Source: an uncultured Dokdonia sp. (GTDB lineage Bacteria > Bacteroidota > Bacteroidia > Flavobacteriales > Flavobacteriaceae). Taken from it: 64,000 nucleotides of DNA. How positions within the stretch are numbered: position 1 is the first letter of the stretch; the number at the start of each line of letters is the position of its first letter. The position numbers and the translations under genes are program-made. Under the pieces are notes generated by a model, which was not told where the DNA came from, did no database searches, and worked only from the letters and a program-made list of their open reading frames with translations. Shown here one piece after another: positions 16,473 to 26,107 of the stretch. The stretch spans positions 56,518 to 120,517 of the forward strand of contig NZ_CANLNH010000008.1 of NCBI RefSeq assembly GCF_947492535.1, given 5' to 3'.

Positions 16473-19400
16473 TTAATTCATTTTAAAACTCTTTATCTCT
16501 TTAAATGGCTTCACATCCAGTCCTTCTAATTTTGATTGGAATGGTGTCCACTCATCTGTAAAGAACGTGTTTGTGGTCTCTAATGTCTCTTGCAACTGAT
16601 CTTTTGCTTGCTGAATAAGCAGATTCTCTGTAGCAGTCATTCCATTAGGTCGGCTACCTGTATATCCGCGAGCCAGACCAATACGACGCATTACCGTCAT
16701 TTCAGGATTACGTGTAATCCCTTGGCGTTTGTCTTCTTTCCCTAAGTATAATGCAATCACTTCATCTATACGTTTTACCATTTTCCCGATCTCTTTCAGA
16801 TCCTCTTTGTGCGCATCATCTTTATCTAACTTCTTCAGCATTTTCTTATAATCCTGCGCAATGGTTTTACTTTCTACCAACTGTTTTACAGCATCGGCGG
16901 CAGTTTGTGTCAACCCTTCTAATGTTTTTCCAGCATCATACCCATCATTAATTGCTTTCTGAGGAACCTCTAATCTAGGATCAGATTCTACGGTAATCGA
17001 TGAGGTACTTGTTTGATCTCCATAAGTCATTTCTAAACGATACGTACCTGGTTTCACACTCACGCCTCCTGGTTCATTTCTACGCTTACGAATAGTACGA
17101 GATGGTCTATCTCCGCCTGCTTCATTCATAAACCATCTTGTTTTATGAATTCCTGTACTGTCTGGTGTTTTCCATTTTAAGTGACGTATTTGTCTATCAC
17201 CATCATATATTTTTAAATGGATAGAATCCCACGTTATCTTTTTAACTTCCGAGTCATCAGAAGTTTCATCTTCGTCATCCTCATCCTCATCCTCATCTTT
17301 CTTCTTAGACGCTTCTTTTTCTTGTTTGGTTACATAATAAGAGATATGCGCACCACGATCTCTATTTTCTCCATTGTATAAAGCATCACCACCAAAGCGA
17401 CTTCCTGTAGGCTGTTGGTAGGCCGTTTGGTATGCCGTAGGAGGATCAAACAGTTGTAGCTTTCGCGAAAGCGTACTCTTGTCCTTTGCAATCGCACGTA
17501 ATGGTCTAATATCATCTAGTACCCATGCTGCACGACCGAAGGTTCCGATCACTAAATCATGCTCTCTCGGCTGAATCACTAAATCTTTTACCGAAGTCGT
17601 AGGGAATCCTTTGGTCCATTTTTCCCAACTAGACCCAGCATCTAATGAAATATAAAGCCCGTCATCGGTACCCAAAAACAGTAAGTTAGGCTCTTCAATA
17701 TCTTCTACAATAGAAAGCGTATAACTCTGTACATCATTGCCATCTACAATACGTTCCCATGTCTTCCCATAGTTACGAGTACGGTAGGCATATGGCGTAT
17801 AATTAAAACGACGATAATCATTTGCAATCAATAAAGCTTCGCCTTGTTTTTTATTACTCGCTTTGATCTGTACAATCCAACTTCCTTTTGGAAGTCCTTT
17901 AATATTATTAGACACTTCGGTATAGTTATTTCCACCGTCCGTAGTATAATGTACACGACCATCATCGGTTCCAACCCAGAACATATTACGCTCTAAAGGC
18001 GATGGCTCAATCACTAGGATTGTCGTATGATTCTCAGCACCTGTAGCATCCATAGTAAGTCCACCGGACTCTGATTGCTTTTGTTTTTCAGGATCATTGG
18101 TAGTTAAGTCTGGCGAAATCACCTTCCATGTCAATCCTTTATCTGTCGATTTATGTACAAACTGACTTCCGAAGTAAATCGTATTATTATCAAATGGATC
18201 GATATTGATAGCTGAGTTCCAGTTAAAACGTAAGAATACATCTGGATCTGGATGCGTTGGTTTTACACCATAGTTATTTCCAGTGACCCAATCATAACGA
18301 CTTACAAACCCTTGCTGACTCATACTCCAACCGTAACGGCTATCATCTTTATCTGGTACCACATCAAAACCGTCACCAAACGAAATCTCTTGCCAGTAGC
18401 TATTACGAATGCCTTGCGCTTTCCAAACATAAGCAGGACCTCTCCAGCTTCCGTTATCTTGCATCCCTCCATATACATTATATGGATACTCATTATCTAC
18501 ATTAATATGATAAAACTGCGCTACCGGTAAGTTTCCGATAAAACGCCATGTCTTCCCACCATCTTTAGTGATGTTCATACCACCATCATTTCCATCAATC
18601 ATAAACTGACCGTTATCTGGATGAATCCACCATGCGTGGTGATCTGGGTGTACACCATTATCTACACCGTAGGCTCCCATGAGTTGTGAGAAATTCTTTC
18701 CACCATCTTCAGATACATTTACATAGGTAAATACAGAAAACACTCTATTTTCATTATCTGGATCTACATGAATATCCGAATAATAGAAAGGTCTATTTCC
18801 AATATCACTTTTATCGTTGATTTTCTCCCAGTTAAATCCACCGTCATCAGAACGGTATAATGCATTCTTTTTTGCTTCGATGAGTGCATATACTACATTC
18901 GGTTTATTAGGTGCAATCGAAATACCGATACGTCCTAATTCCCCTTTTGGAAGTCCGTCTTTATCAGATAGTTTTTTCCAAGTCTTTCCGCCATCGTGTG
19001 TCATATGTAATCCAGAACCTTTACCACCTGATTTAAAAAACCAAGGATCACGTTTGTGTTCCCACATGGCAACGATAAGTTTATTAGGATTGCTTGGGTC
19101 CATCACCATATCGGCAACGCCCGTTTTATTATTAGCGAATAAGATTTTATTCCATGTCTTTCCGCCGTCAGTGGTTTTAAATACACCGCGTTCTGGATGT
19201 ACGCCCCATGGCGATCCAATAGCACCTACATAGACCACATCTGGGTTGGTAGGATCAATAATCACACGGTGAATATGTCTTGTTTTTTCAAGACCCATAG
19301 ATTGCCATGTCTTTCCGCCATCTAGAGATTTGTAGACACCGTACCCTCCATTTAAAGAGTTACGTGGGTTTCCTTCTCCCGTTCCTACCCAAATGACACT

Positions 19401-19691
19401 TGGATTAGATTGTTGGATGGCTACAGCTCCAATAGAAGCTGTCAGCTCATTATCAAAAATAGGATCCCATTTAATCCCTCCAGAGGTAGATTTCCAAAGA
19501 CCTCCAGAAGCCGTACCTACGTACATGATATCTGGATTGTCATTTACAACATCGATGGCTGTGACACGACCCGACATTCCGCCAGGGCCAATATTACGAG
19601 GTTCCATGTCTTGAAGTACAGACATGTCTAATTTTTGTGCGCTCGCAATAGTACAAAGGCACAAGAAGAGGAGTGAGAAAAAGTGTTTCAT
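16473..19691 (-). CDS. Giant secreted BNR/VPS10-like beta-propeller protein
   Basis: 1072 residues with a cleavable signal peptide (ends near ASAQK, residues 18-19). Residues 25-740 carry many sialidase-type Asp-box/BNR motifs such as GGKTWQSMG, DGGKTWNKI, DDGGFNWEKI and DKGLTWKVI, which form two seven-bladed propellers as in sortilin/VPS10 and xyloglucanase GH74. A very acidic linker (KKDEDEDEDDEDETSDD, about residues 800-816) precedes a C-terminal region with a long helical part. Such proteins are common exoproteins in Bacteroidota; no catalytic residues are evident. A copy of the abundant palindrome at 17461-17474 lies inside the gene and encodes LSRK within STLSRKLQ just before the linker. 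Confidence 0.88.
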   Translation of the reverse strand: MKHFFSLLFLCLCTIASAQKLDMSVLQDMEPRNIGPGGMSGRVTAIDVVNDNPDIMYVGTASGGLWKSTSGGIKWDPIFDNELTASIGAVAIQQSNPSVIWVGTGEGNPRNSLNGGYGVYKSLDGGKTWQSMGLEKTRHIHRVIIDPTNPDVVYVGAIGSPWGVHPERGVFKTTDGGKTWNKILFANNKTGVADMVMDPSNPNKLIVAMWEHKRDPWFFKSGGKGSGLHMTHDGGKTWKKLSDKDGLPKGELGRIGISIAPNKPNVVYALIEAKKNALYRSDDGGFNWEKINDKSDIGNRPFYYSDIHVDPDNENRVFSVFTYVNVSEDGGKNFSQLMGAYGVDNGVHPDHHAWWIHPDNGQFMIDGNDGGMNITKDGGKTWRFIGNLPVAQFYHINVDNEYPYNVYGGMQDNGSWRGPAYVWKAQGIRNSYWQEISFGDGFDVVPDKDDSRYGWSMSQQGFVSRYDWVTGNNYGVKPTHPDPDVFLRFNWNSAINIDPFDNNTIYFGSQFVHKSTDKGLTWKVISPDLTTNDPEKQKQSESGGLTMDATGAENHTTILVIEPSPLERNMFWVGTDDGRVHYTTDGGNNYTEVSNNIKGLPKGSWIVQIKASNKKQGEALLIANDYRRFNYTPYAYRTRNYGKTWERIVDGNDVQSYTLSIVEDIEEPNLLFLGTDDGLYISLDAGSSWEKWTKGFPTTSVKDLVIQPREHDLVIGTFGRAAWVLDDIRPLRAIAKDKSTLSRKLQLFDPPTAYQTAYQQPTGSRFGGDALYNGENRDRGAHISYYVTKQEKEASKKKDEDEDEDDEDETSDDSEVKKITWDSIHLKIYDGDRQIRHLKWKTPDSTGIHKTRWFMNEAGGDRPSRTIRKRRNEPGGVSVKPGTYRLEMTYGDQTSTSSITVESDPRLEVPQKAINDGYDAGKTLEGLTQTAADAVKQLVESKTIAQDYKKMLKKLDKDDAHKEDLKEIGKMVKRIDEVIALYLGKEDKRQGITRNPEMTVMRRIGLARGYTGSRPNGMTATENLLIQQAKDQLQETLETTNTFFTDEWTPFQSKLEGLDVKPFKEIKSFKMN

Positions 19692-20309
19692 TTGGTTGTT
19701 TTAATATGTAGCATTATATGCTTTTAGGTTTCCTAAATACTACTTGGTTTGGTAGTAAGTGCATATCAATTTTTTATTGAACGGACTAAGTTAAGGAAAT
19801 GTGAAAGTTCAAAATCTTAAAGGCTTGTTAAGTTCGCTTTCGCGAAAGCGTAATTAACATATTTTCAAACCTAGATAGGAGCAAAAACAGGTATATGAGT
19901 TCAGGGTTAGAATACTTCATTACTGAAACGAGTTCAGCACAGGCACTAGTCTTTTGCTGAAGGAAAGATATGATAAGGAGCTTTTCTCTCCCTTCCGTCT
20001 ATATCTTGTACCTCGATATATCCACCTTCCCTCGCTGAGGGAAGGAACTTTTGTTTTGTGGTAAAAATAGTTGAATTGATTGTCAGTTTTTGTTTCTCCA
20101 ACTTTAAAGGGAGCAAAAACCTTTATGTTAGTTAAGTTTTAGAATACCTCACTCTTTAGAGATGGGGAAAAGGGATTCGGCTTGAAAGAGTTTATGCGCT
20201 TTCTTGTTTTTGGGCGTATCTCAGATTGGGAATCAATAAATTAACGAACTTTTAATATTTTGTTTATCTTTTTGATTATATCTTTAAACAAAATTTAAAA
20301 CCAATCGTT
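19692..20309. repeat. Intergenic region with two repeat elements
   Basis: A perfect palindrome CGCTTTCGCGAAAGCG is at 19835-19850 in the wider context GTTAAGTTCGC...GCGTAATTA. A 63-bp element at 19987-20049 begins TCTCCCTTCCGTCT, ends with the hairpin CTTCCCTCGCTGAGGGAAG, and recurs at 54954-55015 and 55247-55309. No gene was seen. The start of the next gene is preceded by a TATCTTTTTG-like stretch near 20267, but the box is not exact. Confidence 0.75.
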
Positions 20310-20840
20310 ATGAAAAAATTAGTAGTAGTTTTAATATGTGTTTCTATGAGTTTTTTATCCTTCACAGAAAAAGAAGGAACTATCTTTCAAGATAAAAACA
20401 TTGTTGAGATTGCAGCGGGTAATGACAATTTTTCTACCCTAGTTGCTGCTGTAAAAGCCGCTGGACTTGTAGATGTATTGTCTGGAAATACCCAATTTAC
20501 CGTATTTGCACCTTCCAATGCTGCCTTTGATAAATTACCAAAAGGAACGGTAGCTTCTCTTTTAAAGCCAGAAAATAAAGATGCATTAACAGATATTTTA
20601 ATGTACCATGTCGTTGCAGGAGAATATAAAGCAGGAGATGTTGTAAAAGCAATCAAAGATAATGGCGGAAAATTTTCCGTAAATACAGTAAAAGGAGAGA
20701 AAATAACGTTAAAAATGGACGGTAATAACGTCATAATTAAAGATGCAAAGGGTGGCAAGTCAGTGATTATCATGACAGATATAGACGCTTCAAACGGAGT
20801 GATACATGCCATCGAAAGTGTACTTATGCCAAAATCATAA
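20310..20840 (+). CDS. Secreted fasciclin (FAS1) domain protein
   Basis: 176 residues with a signal peptide at residues 1-19 and one FAS1 domain (35-175). Both family boxes are clear: H1-like FTVFAPSNAAFDKLP and, after YHVV, the H2-like terminal strand SNGVIHAIESVLMP. FAS1 proteins are extracellular or envelope adhesion modules. The single-domain bacterial type is like MPB70. It is not obviously linked to neighbours and has its own terminator. The signal peptide ends without a lipobox cysteine, although the mature N-terminus (FTEKEG) is charged, so it is probably periplasmic or secreted. Confidence 0.93.
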   Translation: MKKLVVVLICVSMSFLSFTEKEGTIFQDKNIVEIAAGNDNFSTLVAAVKAAGLVDVLSGNTQFTVFAPSNAAFDKLPKGTVASLLKPENKDALTDILMYHVVAGEYKAGDVVKAIKDNGGKFSVNTVKGEKITLKMDGNNVIIKDAKGGKSVIIMTDIDASNGVIHAIESVLMPKS

Positions 20841-20864
20841 GTAATTTCTGAACTTAGTTTTGAG

Positions 20865-20892
20865 AATGCCCTCTCGTGGGGGCATTTTTTTG
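20865..20892 (+). terminator. Intrinsic terminator of the fasciclin gene
   Basis: The stem ATGCCC/GGGCAT with a CTCTCGTGG loop is followed by TTTTTTT, 25 bp after the stop. Confidence 0.85.
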
Positions 20893-20948
20893 TAATTTAT
20901 CTCTTACTATACAGACATATCCTAGGAATCATAAAGCGATGTTAAGTC

Positions 20949-20964
20949 CGCTTTCGCGAAAGCG
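20949..20964. repeat. Copy of the abundant palindrome upstream of the VWA gene
   Basis: CGCTTTCGCGAAAGCG in the context GTTAAGTCCGC...GCGTAATTT, nearly the same context as at 19835. It lies 34 bp before the VWA gene start and could be in its promoter or leader. Confidence 0.85.
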
Positions 20965-20997
20965 TAATTTGCCACAATTATTGTATTTTTATAGTGC

Positions 20998-22119
20998 ATG
21001 AAAAAAGAACAAAGAAGAAAAGGGTTTGTCTTTAAACCTTACGAAGCAGAAAGTCAATCGTTATTTGATAAACTGCTTGATATTTTCCAAGAACTCATCA
21101 CACATACATCAGGAGATTTTGATGAAGCGATGGATTGGTTAAAGCAATTGGATCAAGAATATAATTTGACCAATGATGAGTATACTTTAGATGATTTTGT
21201 ACAGGAATTAAAAGATAAAGGCTATATCCGAGAGGAAGTACGCCCAGATGGAACTAAAGGCGGTGCGATTACAGAGAAGACAGAACGTGCGATCCGACAG
21301 CGAGCGTTGGATCAGATTTTTGGAAAGCTTAAGAAAAGTGCGCAAGGAAATCACCGTTCTAAAATAAGTGGTCGAGGGGATGAACATACAGGTGATTATC
21401 GCGGATATCGTTTTGGTGATCCACTAGAACGTATCTCAATGACGGAAAGCCTACGAAATGCACAAATTAATAATGGAGTCGGAGATTTTAGCTTACGCGA
21501 AAGTGATCTCGTGGTGGAAGAAACCCATTTCAAAGCGCAGATGAGCACCGTGTTGATGATTGATATTTCGCATAGTATGATTCTGTATGGTGAAGATCGA
21601 ATCACACCAGCTAAGAAGGTAGCGATGGCACTGGCACAACTCATTACGACACGTTATCCAAAAGATACCTTAGATATTATTGTATTTGGAAATGATGCCT
21701 GGCCGATTAAAATCAAAGATTTACCGTATTTGCAAGTCGGTCCCTATCATACTAATACGGTAGCGGGACTAGAACTGGCGATGGATATTTTACGTCGTAA
21801 ACGTAATACGAATAAACAGATTTTTATGATTACCGATGGAAAACCGAGTTGTTTACGTCTTAAAGATGGCAGGTATTATAAAAATCCAAATGGACTGGAT
21901 CAGCATATTGTTGGGAAGTGCTATACAATGGCGCGTCAAGCGCGAAAGTTACACATTCCGATCACCACGTTTATGATCGCGAGTGATCCGTATTTACAGC
22001 AATTTGTGGATGGATTTACAGAGGCTAATCAAGGGAAAGCATTCTATACAGGACTGAAAGGTCTTGGTGAGATGATTTTTCAGGATTATGAAACGAATCG
22101 GAAGAAGCGAATTAAATAG
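20998..22119 (+). CDS. VWA domain protein, partner of the downstream AAA+ ATPase
   Basis: 373 residues, cytoplasmic. Residues 1-170 are a helical region. Residues 180-365 are a von Willebrand A domain with an intact MIDAS DxSxS (DISHS, residues 189-193) and a late TDGKPS loop. The layout resembles CoxE/ViaA-type VWA proteins, which work with MoxR-class AAA+ ATPases to insert metals or remodel protein complexes. The matching ATPase is the next gene on the same strand, 428 bp on, separated only by repeats. Which complex they mature is unknown; no metalloenzyme or dehydrogenase genes are adjacent. Confidence 0.88.
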   Translation: MKKEQRRKGFVFKPYEAESQSLFDKLLDIFQELITHTSGDFDEAMDWLKQLDQEYNLTNDEYTLDDFVQELKDKGYIREEVRPDGTKGGAITEKTERAIRQRALDQIFGKLKKSAQGNHRSKISGRGDEHTGDYRGYRFGDPLERISMTESLRNAQINNGVGDFSLRESDLVVEETHFKAQMSTVLMIDISHSMILYGEDRITPAKKVAMALAQLITTRYPKDTLDIIVFGNDAWPIKIKDLPYLQVGPYHTNTVAGLELAMDILRRKRNTNKQIFMITDGKPSCLRLKDGRYYKNPNGLDQHIVGKCYTMARQARKLHIPITTFMIASDPYLQQFVDGFTEANQGKAFYTGLKGLGEMIFQDYETNRKKRIK

Positions 22120-22306
22120 TTTTTGAGCTAGCGCTCAAAATGAGAAAAGAGAACATAGAGTATAGAACATAGATTTTCACTCTTGCCTAATTGCAGAGAG
22201 TTTCCTGAAAATGGAGTCAGAAATCAGTATCGCTATATTTTGAAGAGGTAAGTGATGATGATGTTTCCAATAAATACGGGAACTAAATGAGAATAAAATG
22301 AAACTT

Positions 22307-22538
22307 CCCTCCTAGGAAGGAGGGATTGAGGGAGGTGTGAAAATGCTTCTTTTAAAATAGAAATAAAGTAGTATCCTATTGTAGGATGATTAGATATAGA
22401 ACAATGAGATTCCCGTCGTCACGGGAATGAAATGAAAAGAATAAAGCAGGTGGCTGAGTGTTTTTCGCGAAAGCGAAAAATATATTGAAGTCCCTATCTA
22501 AGATAATAAGAATGAGATTCCCACCTTCGTGGGAATGA
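22307..22538. repeat. Four short inverted repeats between the VWA and AAA+ genes
   Basis: The 22307-22340 element is CCCTCCTAGGAAGGAGGG plus a GAGGGAGGTGTGA tail, also found at 55106. Two hairpins, 22406-22430 and 22514-22538, are of the GAGATTCCC...GGGAATGA type, also found at 56851, 56952 and 57088. Between them is a palindrome variant TTTTTCGCGAAAGCGAAAAA at 22461-22480. No gene was seen in the 428-bp gap. Confidence 0.8.
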
Positions 22539-22547
22539 AAAGAAAGT

Positions 22548-24008
22548 ATGAAAGACATAACAACATTAGGAGCATTAAAGGCATCCAACTGGGAATCACG
22601 AAGTATTAAGGAAGAGCTTCGCGAACATTTAATCGAAAAATTACAAAAGAAAGAACCTACGTTTACAGGGATTCATGGATATGAGAATACAGTGATTCCA
22701 GAATTGGAGCGTGCGATTTTATCAAGACACAATATCAACTTGCTTGGACTTCGTGGACAGGCAAAAACACGTCTGGCAAGACAGATGGTCAATTTGCTAG
22801 ATGAATGGATGCCGATTGTAGCGGGATCAGAGATTAATGATGATCCGTTGCAACCGATTTCGAGATATGCAACAGAACTCATTGCCGAAAAAGGAGATGA
22901 AACGCCTATTGAGTGGGTACATCGTTCGGAGCGATTTGCTGAGAAACTAGCAACTCCTGATGTAACGGTAGCGGATATTGTAGGCGATGTAGATCCGATT
23001 AAGGCTGCGAACTTAAAATTAAGCTATGCGGATGATCGTGTGATTCATTACGGGATGATTCCTCGTGCCAACAGAAGTATTTTTGTGATCAATGAGTTAC
23101 CTGATTTGCAAGCGCGTATTCAAGTTGCCTTATTTAATATTTTACAGGAAGGAGATATTCAGATTCGTGGATTTAAACTACGTCTTCCATTGGATATGCA
23201 ATTTGTTTTTACAGCCAATCCTGAAGATTATACGAATCGTGGAAGTATCGTAACACCATTGAAAGATCGTATTGGTTCGCAGATCTTGACACATTATCCA
23301 GAAGATGTGGCGACAGCTAGAGCTATCACCGAACAGGAAGCGCGCCTAGATGAGCGCCAAAAGGATAAGGTACATGTGCCAGATTTGGTACGTGATTTAT
23401 TGGAAGAAATTAGTTTCGTTGCACGTGAGAGTGAGTTTATTGATGAGAAGAGTGGGATTAGTGCGCGTATGAGTATCACCGCTTTTGAGAACTTAATGAG
23501 TACGGCAGAGCGTCGTATGTTAATAAGCGGAGAGACACAAACGTCGATTCGTTTTGGTGATTTGATGGGGATTGTACCTGCGATTACTGGAAAGGTAGAG
23601 CTCGTCTATGAAGGAGAGCAGGAGGGAGCGGCTTTTGTTGCGAAAACTTTAATTGGAGAAGCGACAAAATCTCTTTTTGATGATTACTTCCCAAAGATTG
23701 AAAAACTAACGAAAGAAACGGATGAAGATCCGTATGATGAAGTATTATCATGGTTTTTTGAGCAGAGTGGGTTTGTTTTAGAGGATGATCTTTCTGATGC
23801 TGAGTATAAAGAGAAACTGGATAGTATTACACCACTTACAGCTTTATTGAAAAAACACCAACCTACTATAGAAACCGCAGATTCTTATTTTGTAAAAGAG
23901 TTCGTCCTTTGGGCGCTTGTAGAATATAAGAAACTAAGTAAGTACCCATTATCAAATGGAATGCGATTTAATGATCTATATGGGAGTTATATTTCTGGGT
24001 TGTCGTAA
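22548..24008 (+). CDS. MoxR/BchI-like AAA+ ATPase
   Basis: 486 residues, cytoplasmic. An AAA+ core has Walker A GLRGQAKT (residues 67-74), Walker B IFVINE (178-183) and the sensor segment FTANPEDYTNRG followed by PLKDRIGSQI with the arginine finger. The insert pattern is that of the magnesium-chelatase I/MoxR clade, and such genes are often labelled 'magnesium chelatase', but no tetrapyrrole genes are near. With the upstream VWA protein it forms a MoxR-VWA chaperone pair. The last 28 codons and 2 bp beyond the stop are duplicated 165 bp downstream (24089-24174). Confidence 0.9.
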   Translation: MKDITTLGALKASNWESRSIKEELREHLIEKLQKKEPTFTGIHGYENTVIPELERAILSRHNINLLGLRGQAKTRLARQMVNLLDEWMPIVAGSEINDDPLQPISRYATELIAEKGDETPIEWVHRSERFAEKLATPDVTVADIVGDVDPIKAANLKLSYADDRVIHYGMIPRANRSIFVINELPDLQARIQVALFNILQEGDIQIRGFKLRLPLDMQFVFTANPEDYTNRGSIVTPLKDRIGSQILTHYPEDVATARAITEQEARLDERQKDKVHVPDLVRDLLEEISFVARESEFIDEKSGISARMSITAFENLMSTAERRMLISGETQTSIRFGDLMGIVPAITGKVELVYEGEQEGAAFVAKTLIGEATKSLFDDYFPKIEKLTKETDEDPYDEVLSWFFEQSGFVLEDDLSDAEYKEKLDSITPLTALLKKHQPTIETADSYFVKEFVLWALVEYKKLSKYPLSNGMRFNDLYGSYISGLS

Positions 24009-24088
24009 GAAGTAAAATGGGTGGTTGTTTTCTGTTTTTTGTAGATTTTAGGACAAAAAACAGAAAATTTTCCGTCTCGTCTTCCTAA

Positions 24089-24174
24089 ATATAAGAAACT
24101 AAGTAAGTATCCATTATCAAATGGAATGCGATTTAATGATCTATATGGGAGTTATATTTCTGGGTTGTCATAAG
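24089..24174 (+). repeat. Direct duplicate of the 3' end of the AAA+ gene
   Basis: These 86 bp repeat 23924-24009, the last codons and stop of the AAA+ gene, with two differences. Both are third-position synonymous changes (TAC to TAT, TCG to TCA). The duplicate has no upstream coding region, so it is a non-coding remnant. Confidence 0.9.
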
Positions 24175-24210
24175 CCTTGATTTGATATAGAGGCTTCTTG
24201 CGAAGCACAA

Positions 24211-24254
24211 AACAACAAAAGCTAGCATCGAAGATGCTAGCTTTTGTTGTTTCT
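24211..24254 (+). terminator. Strong intrinsic terminator
   Basis: A near-perfect 19-bp stem, AACAACAAAAGCTAGCATC and its complement with a GAA loop, ends in TTTTGTTGTTTCTTT. It probably serves the AAA+ gene and, being symmetrical, may work both ways. Confidence 0.85.
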
Positions 24255-24398
24255 TTAAGTTATTTATACTATCACTAATGATAGTATACTGGTTACAGTA
24301 GAAAAGATACTAAACACTTTTTATAGGTAGATAATACATTTACTTGTGTAGCTAAATGCAGTACGTCGTTTTACTTAAAAAGATGATTATGTTTCTTT

Positions 24399-24406
24399 TA
24401 GGTTTG
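24399..24406 (+). promoter_or_regulatory. -7 box of the second serine hydrolase gene
   Basis: TAGGTTTG is an exact TAnnTTTG match ending 15 bp before the ATG at 24422. Confidence 0.5.
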
Positions 24407-24421
24407 CAATAAAATATAATC

Positions 24422-25522
24422 ATGGCAAGAATTTTGTTTTTCATTTTATGTGTAGTTATTGCTCAATTTTCAATGAATTGTAATGCTCAAGATAATTCAG
24501 CTATTCACTCTGACAAGCTTCAGAAAATTGAAGTTTTATTGAATGAATTTATGAGTAATGGTGATGTGCCAGCAATCAGTGTAGGGCTTATATCTGATGG
24601 AAAAATCATATTTATTAATAAAGGGACTTTTAAGAGAAATGTAAAGAGACGTATTGATGAACACTCCATTTTTCAAACCGCTTCTATTTCAAAAATTTTT
24701 ACGGCGATTATAGTAAATACATTGGTGATTAAGGGTAAATTAAATTTAAACGAATCTATTGTTACATATTTACCGCAGAATTATCCTGCAAAAACTATTG
24801 AAAAGTTAAAAGCGATTACTGTGCGAGATTTATTGCACCATCGTTCTGGGCTTCCTAGTGAGAGTAAAATTTATAAAAAGTATCGAAAAGGAAATGGTGC
24901 TTTCATTTATAATTATACTAGTGAAGATTTTAAAAGGGATTTAAACAAGATTAAATTAAAATCAAAGCCTGGAGAAAAATTCTATTATTCTAATTTCGGT
25001 TATGCTTTGTTAGGTTTTTTAGCAGAGAGGGTAACAAACGAATCATTTGAGAATTTACTACAAGAGTTTGTAGGCTCTAAATTTCATTTGTCAAGTACTT
25101 CTACACATGTTAAAAACCCTCAAAATTTAGTAACAGCATATAGAAAAGATAAAAGACAAATTGTTATGGAACCTTGGGTAATGGGTAAACTTACGGCACC
25201 TTCAGGAATTTATAGTACTACTTCAGACTTATCAAATATGATATTGCAACAGCTTAAAGCTTATGCGATGAATGAGAACAATTCACTACGATTAACAAAA
25301 GATACAAGATCCATAAGCGAACGTACAAATATGACTTACGGTTATGGATTTTATGTTTATGGAAACACGGGTTCTTATGGTCATGGCGGAGAGATGGACG
25401 GCTATGCAGGGGATTATTCGATTAACCCAAAATTGCAAAGGGGTCATGTGATATTAACTTCTTGTGCAGGAGATGAGGTTTATGGTTTATCGACAAAAAT
25501 TGCAACTGTTTTATATGATTAG
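24422..25522 (+). CDS. Exported serine hydrolase, beta-lactamase class C family
   Basis: 366 residues. A signal peptide spans residues 1-22; the cut is probably after NCNA, although a MNC lipobox cannot be excluded. The three family motifs are intact: SISK (in QTASISKIF, near residue 97), YSN (in FYYSNFGYALLG, near residue 190) and HGG (in YGHGGEMDGYAG, near residue 321). It belongs to the serine beta-lactamase-like/PBP-like esterases and peptidases acting in the periplasm. It is distinct from the 572-residue relative at 10692-12410, whose second and third motifs are divergent. The substrate is not predictable. Monocistronic, with its own promoter box. Confidence 0.9.
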   Translation: MARILFFILCVVIAQFSMNCNAQDNSAIHSDKLQKIEVLLNEFMSNGDVPAISVGLISDGKIIFINKGTFKRNVKRRIDEHSIFQTASISKIFTAIIVNTLVIKGKLNLNESIVTYLPQNYPAKTIEKLKAITVRDLLHHRSGLPSESKIYKKYRKGNGAFIYNYTSEDFKRDLNKIKLKSKPGEKFYYSNFGYALLGFLAERVTNESFENLLQEFVGSKFHLSSTSTHVKNPQNLVTAYRKDKRQIVMEPWVMGKLTAPSGIYSTTSDLSNMILQQLKAYAMNENNSLRLTKDTRSISERTNMTYGYGFYVYGNTGSYGHGGEMDGYAGDYSINPKLQRGHVILTSCAGDEVYGLSTKIATVLYD

Positions 25523-25567
25523 TTGTGAACTGTAGAGACGAGGGGCTATATTTTAATGGATATTGGT

Positions 25568-26065
25568 TCATTTTCTTTTTTGGAACTTTGGAGAGGCATA
25601 GTATTCTTCAATACTGGCAATCATCCTATGTTTAACTCCTGTAATAAGTTTTCTTTTGTAACTTTTTTTCTCATACCACCAAGCCCATAAAAAAATAAGC
25701 ACTACAAGGATAATTTCCCAAGGATTATTATAAACTTTAGGAACATTATAGTAAGCACTAATACCTATAATTGGTTTCATATATTTTATACCAAAGTACA
25801 ATAGAATCGTTGCAAAAAAAGCAGCAGATAAAAAAAAGCGTTTATCAAACCTCAATCCTTTTTTTACTTTTTTATTAATTTCTAAAATAGATGCATCATT
25901 TAGTATAGTGTGTCTCTCTTGATACATTTGATTTATAAATTGTAGTCTGTCTTTAATGTCTTTTTCAGGAACCTTATCATAAACATTTGACACAAAATAA
26001 GTATTGTATTCAAGATAGTCTTGTTGTGTGATTTTTAATTTTGGATAAAGATTATAAGAACTCAT
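25568..26065 (-). CDS. Unknown membrane protein with two transmembrane helices
   Basis: 165 residues, no named family. Residues 1-70 are soluble and charged. Two hydrophobic helices follow, near residues 77-95 (FFLSAAFFATILLYFGIKY) and 117-133 (WEIILVVLIFLWAWWYE). The C-terminus is strongly basic (KKSYKRKLITGVKHR) and lies on the cytoplasmic side by the positive-inside rule. The gene is next to an IS3-type transposase scar (26108-26332), so it may have come with, or been exposed by, a mobile element. It is a plausible real gene by length and codon pattern, but has no functional clue. Confidence 0.65.
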   Translation of the reverse strand: MSSYNLYPKLKITQQDYLEYNTYFVSNVYDKVPEKDIKDRLQFINQMYQERHTILNDASILEINKKVKKGLRFDKRFFLSAAFFATILLYFGIKYMKPIIGISAYYNVPKVYNNPWEIILVVLIFLWAWWYEKKSYKRKLITGVKHRMIASIEEYYASPKFQKRK

Positions 26066-26107
26066 TTTCTTTTATGGAGCTTGTAAGCTTCCCCTAATTA
26101 GAACTAC

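Noticed and set aside
16751..19631. Several ORFs opposite the giant BNR gene
   Set aside because: They lie inside a full-length gene on the other strand with clear domains; they are frame shadows.
22376..22588. 70-codon minus-strand ORF
   Set aside because: It is made of two GATTCCC..GGGAATGA hairpins and the start of the AAA+ gene, so it is repeat translation.
22548..24008. Magnesium chelatase for chlorophyll synthesis
   Set aside because: Only the AAA+ fold is shared; no tetrapyrrole or BchD/H-like genes occur nearby, and the VWA partner is a separate CoxE-like protein.
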